From Tannerella sp. (GTDB taxonomy: Bacteria; Bacteroidota; Bacteroidia; Bacteroidales; Tannerellaceae), in contig JAITMT010000451.1 in assembly GCA_031277235.1 (NCBI GenBank), forward strand, positions 1 through 12,555: 12,555 nt of DNA, in the 5' to 3' direction. The position numbers were made by a program, and so were the translations under genes. Under the pieces are notes generated by a model. The model searched no databases, was not told the DNA's origin, and saw only the letters and a program-made list of their open reading frames with translations. The first letter of the stretch is position 1. Each line of letters opens with the position of its first letter. Below are positions 6,086 to 12,555 of the stretch, piece after piece.

Positions 6086-7648
6086 TCATTCATAAGCCCC
6101 CAGGCGCAACGCATTGACTTCCTGTTCCGTCAGATAGCGCCATTTTCCGCGACCGAGATTTTTTTTCGTCAAACCGGCAAAATACACCCTGTCGAGTTTG
6201 GTAACATGGTAGCCGAGCATTTCAAACATGCGGCGCACAACCCTGTTTTTGCCCGAATGGATTTCGATACCTACCTGACTGCGGTCTTCCTCGCTGGCAT
6301 AACTGATTGCGTCTGCGTGGATTTCGCCGTCTTCCATTTCAATGCCGTTCGCCAGTTTCTCCATGTCTTCGACGGTAACTTCGCGGTCGAGCCAGACGTG
6401 ATAGATTTTTTTCTTTTTGAATGCCGGATGTGTCAGTTTGGAAGCCATTTCGCCGTCGTTGGTGAGCAGCAGTACGCCGGTTGTGTTGCGGTCAAGCCTG
6501 CCGACCGGATAAATGCGTTCCTGACAGGCATTTTTGACCAAATCCATGACTGTCCGGCGGTTTTGCGGGTCGTCCGACGTGGTAACCGTGTTTTTCGGCT
6601 TGTTCAACACGATATATATCTTGCTTTCAATCTGTATCGGCTGGTCGTGGAAGGTAACCTTGTCCGCACGTGTGATTTTTGTGCCGAGTTCGGTAACAGC
6701 CTCGCCGTTCACCTTTATCACGCCTGCCTGTATAAATTCGTCCGCCTCCCTGCGCGAACAGACGCCTGCATTTGCCAGATACTTGTTCAGGCGAATCGGT
6801 GCCGTGGGATCAGCCAAAAATTCCTTATACTTAATCGTTTGCGGTGTTGATCTTGGTCTGACCATCATTTTTTGCCTGGGATTGCGTTGCGGTTGCTGCG
6901 GGCGCCTGTTATTTTGCTGATAACCGCCGGGACGCTGATTGGCGTTGCCCCGGTTATTATAATTGCCACCCTGCTGATAGTTACCCTGCCGTTGCTGGTA
7001 GCCACCAGCCTTGTTGTAACCGCCCTGTTGCTGTCCGCCTTGCCGGTTATAGCCCTGATTATAACCGCTTTGACGCTGTTGATAACCACCACCGCCCTGG
7101 TTATAGCCACCACCACCCTGGTTGTAGCCACCTTGCCGTTGCTGGTATCCACCGCCCTGATTATAACCGCCTTGATTGTAATTGCCTTGATTATAACCGC
7201 CTTGCCGTTGTTGATAGCCGCCACCTTCCTGATTGTAATTTCTTTGCTGTTGTCCTCCGCTTTGCCGGTTATATCCTCCTTGCTGATAATTACTTTGCCT
7301 TGGCTGGTAATTATTTTGCCGTTGCTGATAGCCGCCACCCTGGTTGTTGTCATACGTGCGTCGGGGTTGATAACCGCCGCCTTCGTTATCGTCATTGCTC
7401 ATGCGCTGTCTGGGCTGGGGATCATCACCGTTGTCATACGTCTGAAAAGGACGCTGCTGGTAATTAGACGATTGTCTGGTCTGTCCGTACATAGGCTGAT
7501 AGGGACGGCTTTCGGGACCTGCACGGTTGTAGTCTATCTTTCTCGTATCCTTGATACGCTGCCTCTTACCTCCTGTTTGACCATCGGTTTTTTCTTTTTC
7601 TTCGGGTGTGTTGTTTCCCTGCTCATTTTTTTCTTCAATTGAATCCAT
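6086..7648 (-). CDS. RluB/RsuA-family 23S/16S rRNA pseudouridine synthase with low-complexity N-terminal extension
   Basis: A 520-residue protein in two halves. Residues 1 to about 280 are low-complexity, rich in Gln, Gly, Asn, Tyr and Arg, with at least five GGYQQRQ units interleaved with GGYNQG. From residue 285 comes an S4 RNA-binding domain (IRLNKYLANAGVCSRREADE). Then comes the RsuA/RluB/E/F catalytic domain, with GRLDRNTTGVLLLTNDGE (catalytic Asp386) and the C-terminal SGKNRVVRRMFEMLG and RVYFAGL. It should isomerise one uridine in rRNA, most likely the RluB site of 23S rRNA (inference). Typical members are about 240-300 residues, so nearly half is extra; the disordered tail probably binds RNA or ribosomes. 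It lies 82 bp below purB with no -7 element found, so cotranscription is likely. Confidence 0.93.
   Translation of the reverse strand: MDSIEEKNEQGNNTPEEKEKTDGQTGGKRQRIKDTRKIDYNRAGPESRPYQPMYGQTRQSSNYQQRPFQTYDNGDDPQPRQRMSNDDNEGGGYQPRRTYDNNQGGGYQQRQNNYQPRQSNYQQGGYNRQSGGQQQRNYNQEGGGYQQRQGGYNQGNYNQGGYNQGGGYQQRQGGYNQGGGGYNQGGGGYQQRQSGYNQGYNRQGGQQQGGYNKAGGYQQRQGNYQQGGNYNNRGNANQRPGGYQQNNRRPQQPQRNPRQKMMVRPRSTPQTIKYKEFLADPTAPIRLNKYLANAGVCSRREADEFIQAGVIKVNGEAVTELGTKITRADKVTFHDQPIQIESKIYIVLNKPKNTVTTSDDPQNRRTVMDLVKNACQERIYPVGRLDRNTTGVLLLTNDGEMASKLTHPAFKKKKIYHVWLDREVTVEDMEKLANGIEMEDGEIHADAISYASEEDRSQVGIEIHSGKNRVVRRMFEMLGYHVTKLDRVYFAGLTKKNLGRGKWRYLTEQEVNALRLGAYE
6905..7395 (-). repeat. in-frame imperfect tandem repeats encoding G/Y/Q/N-rich peptide
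   Basis: This stretch of the rluB-like gene is built of short degenerate units of 12-24 bp in minus sense, encoding GGGYQQRQ, GGYNQG and similar. Unit number and spacing vary, but the reading frame is kept throughout. Such arrays expand and contract by slippage, so length polymorphism between strains would be expected. They also leave long spurious open frames on the opposite strand. Confidence 0.85.
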
Positions 7649-7730
7649 TTTTTTTTAATTTATTGATTTTTAATAATTTTGCAATCTCACGATTGCGGTT
7701 TGTAACTCTATTTTCTATCATTTTTTAACT

Positions 7731-9074
7731 TTATACTCCTACATAATTTTCCGGCGTTATTGCTTTCAATTCATTTTTTACTTCTTCTCTTAACTCCAAT
7801 GAATCAATGAATTGATGTATTGATTCTTTGGTAATCCCCTCGTTCACACGGGTTAAGGCTTTCAGTGTTTCGTAAGGTTCGGGATATTTTTCCCTTCGCA
7901 AAATCGTTTGAACGGCTTCCGCAACAACTTCCCAATGATTATTCAACTCATTAACTATAACCGTTTTATTGAGTAAAAGTTTATTCAGTCCTTTCTCAAG
8001 GCTTTTCAAGGCAATCAGGGTGTGCGCCAACGGTACTCCGGCATTTCTCAACACGGTCGAGTCCGTCAAATCCCGCTGCAAACGCGAAATCGGCAATTTG
8101 GCGCTCAAATGTTCCAGTATCGCGTTGGCAATTCCCAAATTTCCTTCGGCATTTTCAAAGTCTATCGGATTGATTTTGTGCGGCATGGCGGATGAGCCGA
8201 CTTCTCCGGATGTGATTTTCTGTTTGAAATATTCCATCGAAACATACTGCCAAAAGTCTTTGCACAAGTCCATTAATATGGTATTGACTCTTTTCATACC
8301 GTCAAAAATCGCCGCAAGATTGTCATAATTAGATATTTGCGTCGTCCATTCTTCCCGTTTCAAACCTAAATGCTTTTCGGTAAATTCGTTCGCTTCCCTG
8401 CGCCAGTCGAATTGCGGATAGGCAGCGAAATGGGCGTTGAAATTGCCCGTTGCTCCACCGAATTTTACGGTTAAAGGCGTTGATTTCAAAAGGTTTAATT
8501 GCTGTTCCAAACGATACGCGAAAACCATGATTTCCTTTCCCAACCGGGTAGGGGAGGCGGGTTGTCCGTGCGTCTTTGCCAGCATCGGGATGTCTTTCCA
8601 TTCCGCTGCATATTTATTCAAAACGGTTAATATTTTTTCAATTTCCAGATAATAGATTTTTTCCATTGAGTCCTTGATAATCAATGGAGTAGCCGTATTG
8701 TTAATATCCTGTGAAGTCAAACCGAAATGAATAAATTCCTTGTAATCGCCCAGCGAAAGCGCGTCAAAACGTTCCTTTACGTAGTATTCGACAGCCTTAA
8801 CATCGTGATTGGTAACGGATTCAATCTCCTTGATGCGCATGGCGTCCTCAACGGTGAAATTTTGGTATAAATCTTTTAGGGATTGTTCTATATCGCTAAT
8901 ATTCAGTTCTTTCAACTGTGGCAATAAACCGCCCAGGAAAATGAAATATTCAATTTCCACACGCACGCGATACTTCATCAAAGCCCACTCCGAATAGTAT
9001 TCGTGCAGTTCTTCCGTTTTATCCCTGTATCGTCCGTCAATCGGAGAAATTGCGGTTAATGTTGAAAATGCCAT
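7731..9074 (-). CDS. purB: adenylosuccinate lyase
   Basis: PurB acts twice in purine synthesis: it releases fumarate from SAICAR to give AICAR, and from adenylosuccinate to give AMP. The 447-residue protein begins with STLTAISPIDGRYRDKTEEL, which closely follows the E. coli-type PurB N-terminus. It contains TSQDINNTA and KTHGQPASPTRLGKE. It also has the fumarase/aspartase signature SSAMPHKINPIDFENAEGN near residues 293-311, whose flexible loop carries the catalytic Ser. Length and motifs look intact. The start is the ATG at 9074. A TATCTTTG -7 element lies about 30 nt upstream, so purB is probably the promoter-proximal gene of the minus-strand run. It is divergent from the tRNA-Val gene. Confidence 0.97.
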   Translation of the reverse strand: MAFSTLTAISPIDGRYRDKTEELHEYYSEWALMKYRVRVEIEYFIFLGGLLPQLKELNISDIEQSLKDLYQNFTVEDAMRIKEIESVTNHDVKAVEYYVKERFDALSLGDYKEFIHFGLTSQDINNTATPLIIKDSMEKIYYLEIEKILTVLNKYAAEWKDIPMLAKTHGQPASPTRLGKEIMVFAYRLEQQLNLLKSTPLTVKFGGATGNFNAHFAAYPQFDWRREANEFTEKHLGLKREEWTTQISNYDNLAAIFDGMKRVNTILMDLCKDFWQYVSMEYFKQKITSGEVGSSAMPHKINPIDFENAEGNLGIANAILEHLSAKLPISRLQRDLTDSTVLRNAGVPLAHTLIALKSLEKGLNKLLLNKTVIVNELNNHWEVVAEAVQTILRREKYPEPYETLKALTRVNEGITKESIHQFIDSLELREEVKNELKAITPENYVGV

Positions 9075-9102
9075 GTCAAAACCTAAATGCCTTATGAGAC
9101 TG

Positions 9103-9110
9103 CAAAGATA
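9103..9110 (-). promoter_or_regulatory. -7 promoter element for purB
   Basis: On the minus strand TATCTTTG fits TAnnTTTG exactly, 28 nt before the purB ATG. At the expected -33 position the sequence is TTCT rather than TTTG, so only the -7 half is convincing. A start about 6 nt downstream would give a leader of roughly 20 nt. Confidence 0.6.
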
Positions 9111-9159
9111 CGATATAATTGTGAGAAAAAGAAATTTTTCAAAAAAAAGCCAAAAAAAA

Positions 9160-9190
9160 TTTGGAGATACAAAAAAAAGCCGTACCTTTG
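9160..9190 (+). promoter_or_regulatory. full-consensus Bacteroidetes promoter for tRNA-Val
   Basis: TTTG at 9160-9163, exactly 19 nt, then TACCTTTG at 9183-9190 reproduces the sigma-ABfr consensus. It sits 27 nt before the mature tRNA. The short leader holds a 7-bp hairpin, CGCTTTT (9194-9200) with AAAAGCG (9208-9214). Confidence 0.85.
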
Positions 9191-9217
9191 CGCCGCTTTT
9201 AGAGAAAAAAAGCGCCG

Positions 9218-9292
9218 GGGCGTTTAGCTCAGCCGGTTCAGAGCATCTGCCTTACAAGCAGAGGGTCGGCGGTTCGAATCCGTCAACGCCCA
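9218..9292 (+). tRNA. tRNA-Val (anticodon TAC)
   Basis: A 75-nt cloverleaf. The acceptor GGGCGTT (9218-9224) pairs with AACGCCC (9285-9291), with discriminator A at 9292. The anticodon stem is TCTGC/GCAGA around loop CTTACAA, with anticodon TAC at 9253-9255 reading Val GUN codons. The T arm GGCGG-TTCGAAT-CCGTC has one G-T pair. The 3' CCA is not encoded (ACTTG follows), so it must be added after transcription. It stands alone, with its own promoter and terminator. Confidence 0.97.
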
Positions 9293-9304
9293 CTTGAAAA
9301 TCAG

Positions 9305-9338
9305 GGACTTGCAAGAGATTGCGAGTCCTTTTTCTTTT
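9305..9338 (+). terminator. intrinsic terminator of tRNA-Val
   Basis: GGACTTGCAA (9305-9314), loop GAGA, then TTGCGAGTCC (9319-9328) form a 10-bp stem with one G-U pair, followed by TTTTTCTTTT. It begins 13 nt after the tRNA. Confidence 0.9.
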
Positions 9339-9455
9339 ATAGGGATACACAATTTACCTACCCTCAATATTCTTAACTTTATTCAAACCCATTGGATGAC
9401 AATTGATTTTTACGGAAAATTTTTATCCGTCCGTATATAACTCGAAAATTTCATG

Positions 9456-9463
9456 TACATTTG
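9456..9463 (+). promoter_or_regulatory. -7 promoter element for the GNAT gene
   Basis: TACATTTG matches TAnnTTTG and lies 39 nt before the preferred ATG at 9503. The expected -33 position reads GTAT, so the promoter is a half-match. The likely transcription start (about 9470) favours the ATG at 9503 over a TTG at 9473. Confidence 0.5.
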
Positions 9464-9502
9464 TAGAAATTTTTGAATGATTATCTTGTCAAAAAGCAGA
9501 TT

Positions 9503-10006
9503 ATGTTTACCCTGAGAAAGGCAACAAAAGAGGATGCGGAATTGATTTATACGCTTGCGTTACAGGTGTTTCCGCATACGTATCGGGAGATACTGCCGCC
9601 CGAACAGTCGGACTATATGATGGGCTATATGTACACCCCGGTGAACACCCGGCAGGCAATGGACGATGGATATGTGTATTTCATTTTGGCACAGGACGGT
9701 CAGGAATGCGGCTATTCGTCTATTATACAGGATGATAAGGATTTGTTCATTCTGCGAAAAATCTATATTCTTCCTGATTATCAAGGCAGAAGCGCCGGTA
9801 AATTTCTCTTTCAAGCCGCCCTTGCGTATATCCGTCAGATTCACCCGGAGCCGTTTGCGCTGGAACTGAAAGTACACCGTAGCAATAAGGCGGCAGTTGC
9901 TTTTTATGAAAAAATGGGAATGACCATAGACCGTGCGGGCGATTTCCCCATCGGCAACGGCTTTTTTATGAACGATTATATTATGAGGCTGGAAGTGAAA
10001 GGGTAG
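9503..10006 (+). CDS. GNAT-family N-acetyltransferase
   Basis: A 167-residue single-domain GNAT that moves an acetyl group from acetyl-CoA to an amine. The N-terminus FTLRKATKEDAELIY is the usual first strand and helix. Motif A is IYILPDYQGRSAGKFLF, a Q-x-x-x-A/G-G/K acetyl-CoA pyrophosphate loop at about residues 93-109. Motif B is KVHRSNKAAVAFYEKMGM. The N-terminal region with PPEQSDYMMGYMY recalls PaiA-type polyamine acetyltransferases, but the substrate cannot be fixed from sequence. I chose the ATG at 9503 because homology starts there; the same frame opens earlier at a TTG (9473), too close to the predicted transcription start. It is followed by a separate promoter, so it is probably monocistronic. 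Confidence 0.88.
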   Translation: MFTLRKATKEDAELIYTLALQVFPHTYREILPPEQSDYMMGYMYTPVNTRQAMDDGYVYFILAQDGQECGYSSIIQDDKDLFILRKIYILPDYQGRSAGKFLFQAALAYIRQIHPEPFALELKVHRSNKAAVAFYEKMGMTIDRAGDFPIGNGFFMNDYIMRLEVKG

Positions 10007-10035
10007 CGTTTTTAACATTTTGTTCGTGCATTTCA

Positions 10036-10081
10036 TGATAAAAATGTATCTTTGCAATGCCTGTTCATTGATAAAAATGTA
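10036..10081 (+). promoter_or_regulatory. -7 element bracketed by 13-bp direct repeats, upstream of propeller lipoprotein
   Basis: TATCTTTG at 10047-10054 is a good -7 element without a TTTG at the right distance upstream. The 13-mer TGATAAAAATGTA occurs twice, at 10036-10048 and 10069-10081, 33 bp apart (about three helical turns). The first copy overlaps the -7 element and the second falls just after the expected transcription start, the positions an operator pair would take. They could also be a chance or duplicated AT-rich word. Confidence 0.45.
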
Positions 10082-10100
10082 CATACTGAAGATTAAATAA

Positions 10101-11276
10101 TTGATTGACAATAAATTAAATAAAAGAAGAAAGCCCCTTTTCATTCTAATAAGCGTCATGTTTGCATGTACCGGCAATGAAAAAGGCACAACCATAGACA
10201 GCAGTCCGGTTGTGGCGCATCTGGACAATAACGGGGTTGTTGTCTGTGACCTCACTTTGGTCAGGGATACGGTTGACTTGCCGTTAAGTGCATTCTGTTC
10301 GGATTTTGAAATTATCAGACTGGACAATTCGGACGATGCGATAGTCGGCGACGGGTCTGTCTGGATTAGCGATAACTATCTCGGTATTTTTTCTTATGAA
10401 GCCGGGGCTTATAAACTGTTCGACCGGAAGGGGAAATTTATCAAAGATATTTGTAAACGCGGGCAGGGACCCAATGAGTTCCTGTATGGTATTTATGACA
10501 GTTATATTGACGAAACGGAGGAAAAAATATATATCTTTTCCGGTATGGCTTCAAAAATCATGGTGTTTGATTTGCAGGGAAATCCTTTGGAACCGATTCC
10601 TTTGCCTTTTATGGGTCACAAGGTGAAAATGAAAATAAATGTCAGGGAGCAAACCGTAGTTTTGCTGGCGCTCCCCTTTGAAAATACGCCGTATGTCGTC
10701 TGGAAGCAGGATTTTAAGGGAAATGTGATTCAGTCAATTCCTGCCGGGCAGTTTACAATCATTCCGAATGATTACAGCAATGAGGTGGACGCCCTTTTTA
10801 ACAGTGATGCGATTGATTATTATCTATTTCGCTGGGGACCCAAAGTTGATTCACTTTATCACTATGATGAGAACAGCAACATCCTAATCCCAAAATTTAC
10901 AGCACACTTTCCGAATGAAGCGCCTTCTCACAGTTTTGAGGAATTACCTGATTATTACACTGTAAGGCTATATTCGGACAAATTTGCGTCATCGCCTCCA
11001 CTGCGCGATATTCTCATAGACAAACAGACTTTGAAAGGCGCCCATGTAAGATATAAACTTGATTTTCTGGGAAATATGGACGGTCATCTTTTTATATGGT
11101 TCAATAGGGGTTATGCCATCGCCAATACGCATCCCGCCGACTTTAAGGAACGGATAGAAGCGGCTCTCGAACAGGAAAATCTCACTACGGAAATGCGGCA
11201 AAAACTGACGGAACTGAACGGCAGCATTTCCGATGACGACAATAACATCGTCCTGATTGCGAAATTGAAACAATAA
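10101..11276 (+). CDS. 6-bladed beta-propeller lipoprotein
   Basis: A 391-residue protein. A basic N-terminus (NKRRK) is followed by a short hydrophobic stretch and a lipobox ending at Cys23 (SVMFAC), so a lipid-anchored envelope protein is predicted. The body matches the Bacteroidetes 6-bladed beta-propeller family (PF17170-like): an opening strand DLPLSAFCSDFEIIRLDN, then FDRKGKFIKDICKRGQGPNEF with the hallmark GQGPNEF, then repeated blade strands. Members are abundant in this phylum, but a molecular role is generally not assigned. No ATG start fits: the frame opens at TTG 10101 after an in-frame TAA, so TTG or another rare start is used. Nineteen nucleotides separate it from a second lipoprotein, probably the same transcript. 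Confidence 0.85.
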   Translation: MIDNKLNKRRKPLFILISVMFACTGNEKGTTIDSSPVVAHLDNNGVVVCDLTLVRDTVDLPLSAFCSDFEIIRLDNSDDAIVGDGSVWISDNYLGIFSYEAGAYKLFDRKGKFIKDICKRGQGPNEFLYGIYDSYIDETEEKIYIFSGMASKIMVFDLQGNPLEPIPLPFMGHKVKMKINVREQTVVLLALPFENTPYVVWKQDFKGNVIQSIPAGQFTIIPNDYSNEVDALFNSDAIDYYLFRWGPKVDSLYHYDENSNILIPKFTAHFPNEAPSHSFEELPDYYTVRLYSDKFASSPPLRDILIDKQTLKGAHVRYKLDFLGNMDGHLFIWFNRGYAIANTHPADFKERIEAALEQENLTTEMRQKLTELNGSISDDDNNIVLIAKLKQ

Positions 11277-11295
11277 TTTTTTAACGGTAAAAAAT

Positions 11296-11784
11296 ATGAA
11301 AAACTTATTAATTGTGAATGTTAAGAAAATCATGCTTACGGCAATGATTGTGTGGGGTTTGACGGTTTCGTCCGCCTGTAATTCAGGAAACGGCAAAGCA
11401 AATGCAACCGCGGAGGTGAAAGAATCTGTCGCCTCCGATTTGACGCTTTCGGAAATGAACGAATCAACGGTCGCCGGAGATACGACTGTTTACGATGCTC
11501 CTGCAGGCACACCGGAACTTTTAAACGCCATCGAGTATTTCAGGCAAAATAACCAATTCAAAGACTGGGACAAAAAAAATGCAAAAAATGTAATTTTGCA
11601 GGGTATCGTTGAAATGGACAGCACAATTACCCGCGTAAAGATTCTGCGACCTTCGAACGTCAAGGAGTTGGACGACGAAGCGCTCCGTTTGATACAGTCG
11701 GGCAAATACGCGCCGGGTAAAAATGAGCAAGGAAAGGATGTTCGCAGTAAAATTACGATTTCCGTTAATTTTCCTGCATTGTAA
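11296..11784 (+). CDS. lipoprotein with TonB C-terminal-like domain
   Basis: A 162-residue protein. The signal peptide has a lipobox VSSAC with Cys28, followed by a Ser/Thr/Glu-rich linker to about residue 75. The C-terminal domain runs GIVEMDSTITRVKILRPSN, ELDDEALRLIQSGKYAPGK, then GKDVRSKITISVNF. This is the strand-helix-strand pattern of the TonB C-terminal fold (PF03544). True TonB needs an inner-membrane anchor and a Pro-rich spacer; both are absent, so it is probably not an energy transducer but one of the many TonB-C-like envelope proteins of Bacteroidetes. It lies 19 nt after the propeller lipoprotein, so the two likely work in the same envelope compartment. Function unknown. Confidence 0.85.
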   Translation: MKNLLIVNVKKIMLTAMIVWGLTVSSACNSGNGKANATAEVKESVASDLTLSEMNESTVAGDTTVYDAPAGTPELLNAIEYFRQNNQFKDWDKKNAKNVILQGIVEMDSTITRVKILRPSNVKELDDEALRLIQSGKYAPGKNEQGKDVRSKITISVNFPAL

Positions 11785-11805
11785 AATGTGGCGTACAAGT
11801 TAAAA

Positions 11806-11878
11806 AGGAGTCTTTTTTCAGGCGTTCATCATCAGGAGTAAATCCCTTGATAATATGTTCCGTAGCCCAGTGTTTGCT
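11806..11878 (-). pseudogene. possible RhuM-family remnant
   Basis: On the minus strand the sequence reads HWATEHIIKGFTPDDERLKK, resembling the W-A-T...IIKGF..DDERLK block in the middle of RhuM-type proteins. The frame is stopped just upstream (TGA at 11881-11879), and on the other side it runs into the 3' end of the lipoprotein gene. Only about 24 codons survive of a protein usually over 300 residues. It would be a deletion relic; a chance match in so short a segment is possible. Confidence 0.45.
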
Positions 11879-11883
11879 TCAAA

Positions 11884-12297
11884 TTATTTTGCTTTCTTCT
11901 TGAATTCAACCATTTTCAGTAAATCGGGCAGTTGCTCGCTTCGGGAAATTTCGAACGTTACGGGTATCATTTTTCCCCACTCCTTTTGCAGGGTGAAACT
12001 GTTTTCGGCGATTTTCAGCGCGGCAATCCCCTCCAGATGCCTTTCCAGAAAGTAAAAATTTATCTTAAAATAACCGTTCCAAACCGATAGCCAAAAAACG
12101 GTTTTCTTTTTGTACGACACATTGCAGAGCCATGCCTTGCCGTCATTGTAATATTTCCATTTCATAACCGCGCCCTGCCCGTTCAGGATTGCCGATAATT
12201 TCTCAAAAGCGGTGTAACTTTCCGCCAGCATATTTTTCAATATTTCGTCCGTCGGAAATACGGATGGGTCGTTTAATAAGGGTCTGTTGTTTGACAT
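11884..12297 (-). CDS. DUF3788 family protein
   Basis: A 137-residue soluble protein matching the DUF3788 pattern: LLNDPSVFPTDEIL at the start, WKYYNDGKAWLCNVSYKKKTVFWLSVWNGYFK in the middle, then FYFLERHLEGI and a closing KMVEFKKK. Length is normal for the family. The function is unknown; the family is common in Bacteroidetes and Firmicutes as a single small cytoplasmic protein. The ATG at 12297 is preceded by a TATCTTTG -7 element about 90 nt upstream. No neighbour is cotranscribed: genes on both sides run on the + strand. Confidence 0.88.
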   Translation of the reverse strand: MSNNRPLLNDPSVFPTDEILKNMLAESYTAFEKLSAILNGQGAVMKWKYYNDGKAWLCNVSYKKKTVFWLSVWNGYFKINFYFLERHLEGIAALKIAENSFTLQKEWGKMIPVTFEISRSEQLPDLLKMVEFKKKAK

Positions 12298-12386
12298 GAT
12301 GATTTTTATTTCAAAGTGATTGAATACTTATTTTCCGGTTTTGTTTGCATAATATTCTTCTTTTAATTTTTTTTTCAATCATACCG

Positions 12387-12394
12387 CAAAGATA
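12387..12394 (-). promoter_or_regulatory. -7 promoter element for the DUF3788 gene
   Basis: Minus-strand TATCTTTG fits TAnnTTTG exactly; the expected -33 site reads TAGC. The leader before the ATG would be about 80 nt, AT-rich with no obvious structure. Confidence 0.55.
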
Positions 12395-12466
12395 CGGAAA
12401 AATGTAATCTGTTGCTACTTTTTGATATTTTTTTGCACAAAACAAAAATAATCCGTCCTTTTTCAC

Positions 12467-12474
12467 TAATTTTG
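12467..12474 (+). promoter_or_regulatory. -7 promoter element for the right-edge permease gene
   Basis: TAATTTTG fits TAnnTTTG and lies 15 nt before the ATG at 12490, implying a very short leader. No TTTG at the standard spacing upstream. Confidence 0.45.
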
Positions 12475-12489
12475 CAAAAAGTTTTTTTT

Positions 12490-12555
12490 ATGTACATCAC
12501 TTTATCAATTCTTGTCGTTGCCGTATTTTTCTTTGTAACCGAAAAAGTCAGGTCG
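12490..12555 (+). CDS. N-terminus of probable SLC13-type permease (partial)
   Basis: Twenty-two codons are present before the window ends: MYITLSILVVAVFFFVTEKV then RS. A short N-terminal membrane helix closing with F-x-x-T-E-K-V-R is typical of SLC13/DASS-like permeases (often with TrkA-C domains in bacteria), where a D-x-x-A/L motif follows. The match rests on a short piece, so the assignment is tentative. A -7 element sits close upstream. Confidence 0.55.
   Translation, partial: MYITLSILVVAVFFFVTEKVRS

Noticed and set aside
6905..7395. Repeat array considered as CRISPR or a non-coding satellite
   Set aside because: Units are short, variable and maintain a reading frame; there are no unique spacers and no Cas genes nearby.
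6872..7642. Long + strand open frame opposite the rluB repeats, predicted to be highly hydrophobic
   Set aside because: It is the antisense of the Q/G/Y/N repeat region; codon composition alone keeps it open (Gln and Gly codons read as Leu, Val, Ala and Thr). The minus-strand frame carries clear S4 and RsuA-family domains.
7681..7696. Small GCAATC-TCAC-GATTGC hairpin between purB and rluB as a terminator
   Set aside because: The stem is only 6 bp and no U-tract follows on the minus strand, so it is unlikely to stop transcription into rluB.
9473..9502. TTG start adding ten residues to the GNAT protein
   Set aside because: It falls at the expected transcription start after the -7 element at 9456-9463, and the GNAT fold begins at the ATG at 9503.
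9560..10327. 255-codon minus-strand frame across the GNAT gene and the next promoter
   Set aside because: It overlaps the GNAT motifs, the promoter and the lipoprotein signal peptide; the translation has no domain-like pattern.
11296..11784. Calling this gene tonB
   Set aside because: It has a lipobox and lacks the inner-membrane anchor and Pro-rich spacer; only the C-terminal fold is TonB-like.

Overview
The window looks like chromosomal DNA of a member of the Bacteroidetes, probably Bacteroidales. Reasons: Bacteroidetes-type promoters (TTTG, about 19 nt, TAnnTTTG), best seen upstream of a tRNA-Val gene; few strong Shine-Dalgarno sites; a 6-bladed beta-propeller lipoprotein with the G-Q-G-P-N-E-F motif; a DUF3788 protein; and an RluB-type pseudouridine synthase with a very long Q/G/N/Y-rich N-terminal extension. 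Species cannot be named from the sequence alone.

Layout. (1) 1-142: non-coding edge with a perfect 32-bp palindrome plus T-run, nested in a second imperfect inverted repeat. (2) 143-3926 (+): a tightly packed surface-glycan block. It has a 5'-truncated UDP-galactopyranose mutase (glf), a GtrA-family flippase, a DPM1-like family 2 glycosyltransferase, and a large multi-pass GT-C-like membrane protein with a TPR-like tail. The last three resemble a GtrA/GtrB/GtrC-type lipid-linked sugar system. (3) 3954-4445 (-): not a true intergenic gap but the ruins of a [NiFe]-hydrogenase maturation operon, hypF'-hypA'-hypB', with internal stops, a frameshift and deletions. (4) 4545-9074 (-): three housekeeping genes, purB, rluB-like and asnS, probably read in that order, with a C/G-rich nested-hairpin repeat between rluB and asnS. 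(5) 9160-9338 (+): tRNA-Val(TAC) with its own promoter and terminator, divergent from purB. (6) 9503-11784 (+): a GNAT acetyltransferase, then a propeller lipoprotein and a TonB-C-like lipoprotein that probably form an operon. (7) 11806-11878 (-): a short remnant resembling the RhuM family. (8) 11884-12297 (-): a DUF3788 protein. (9) 12490-end (+): the first 22 codons of a probable SLC13-type permease.

How it fits together. The housekeeping block looks intact and ordinary. The left third looks like accessory DNA: an AT-rich glycosylation block whose first gene is beheaded at a sharp junction and whose last gene ends about 30 bp from the decayed hyp operon. This suggests repeated deletion or replacement at one site beside asnS. 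The most informative observations are the hyp remnants, the beheaded glf ahead of an intact Gtr-like trio, and the low-complexity extension of the RNA-modifying enzyme. I see no CRISPR array, complete insertion sequence, phage module or clearly new defence system.
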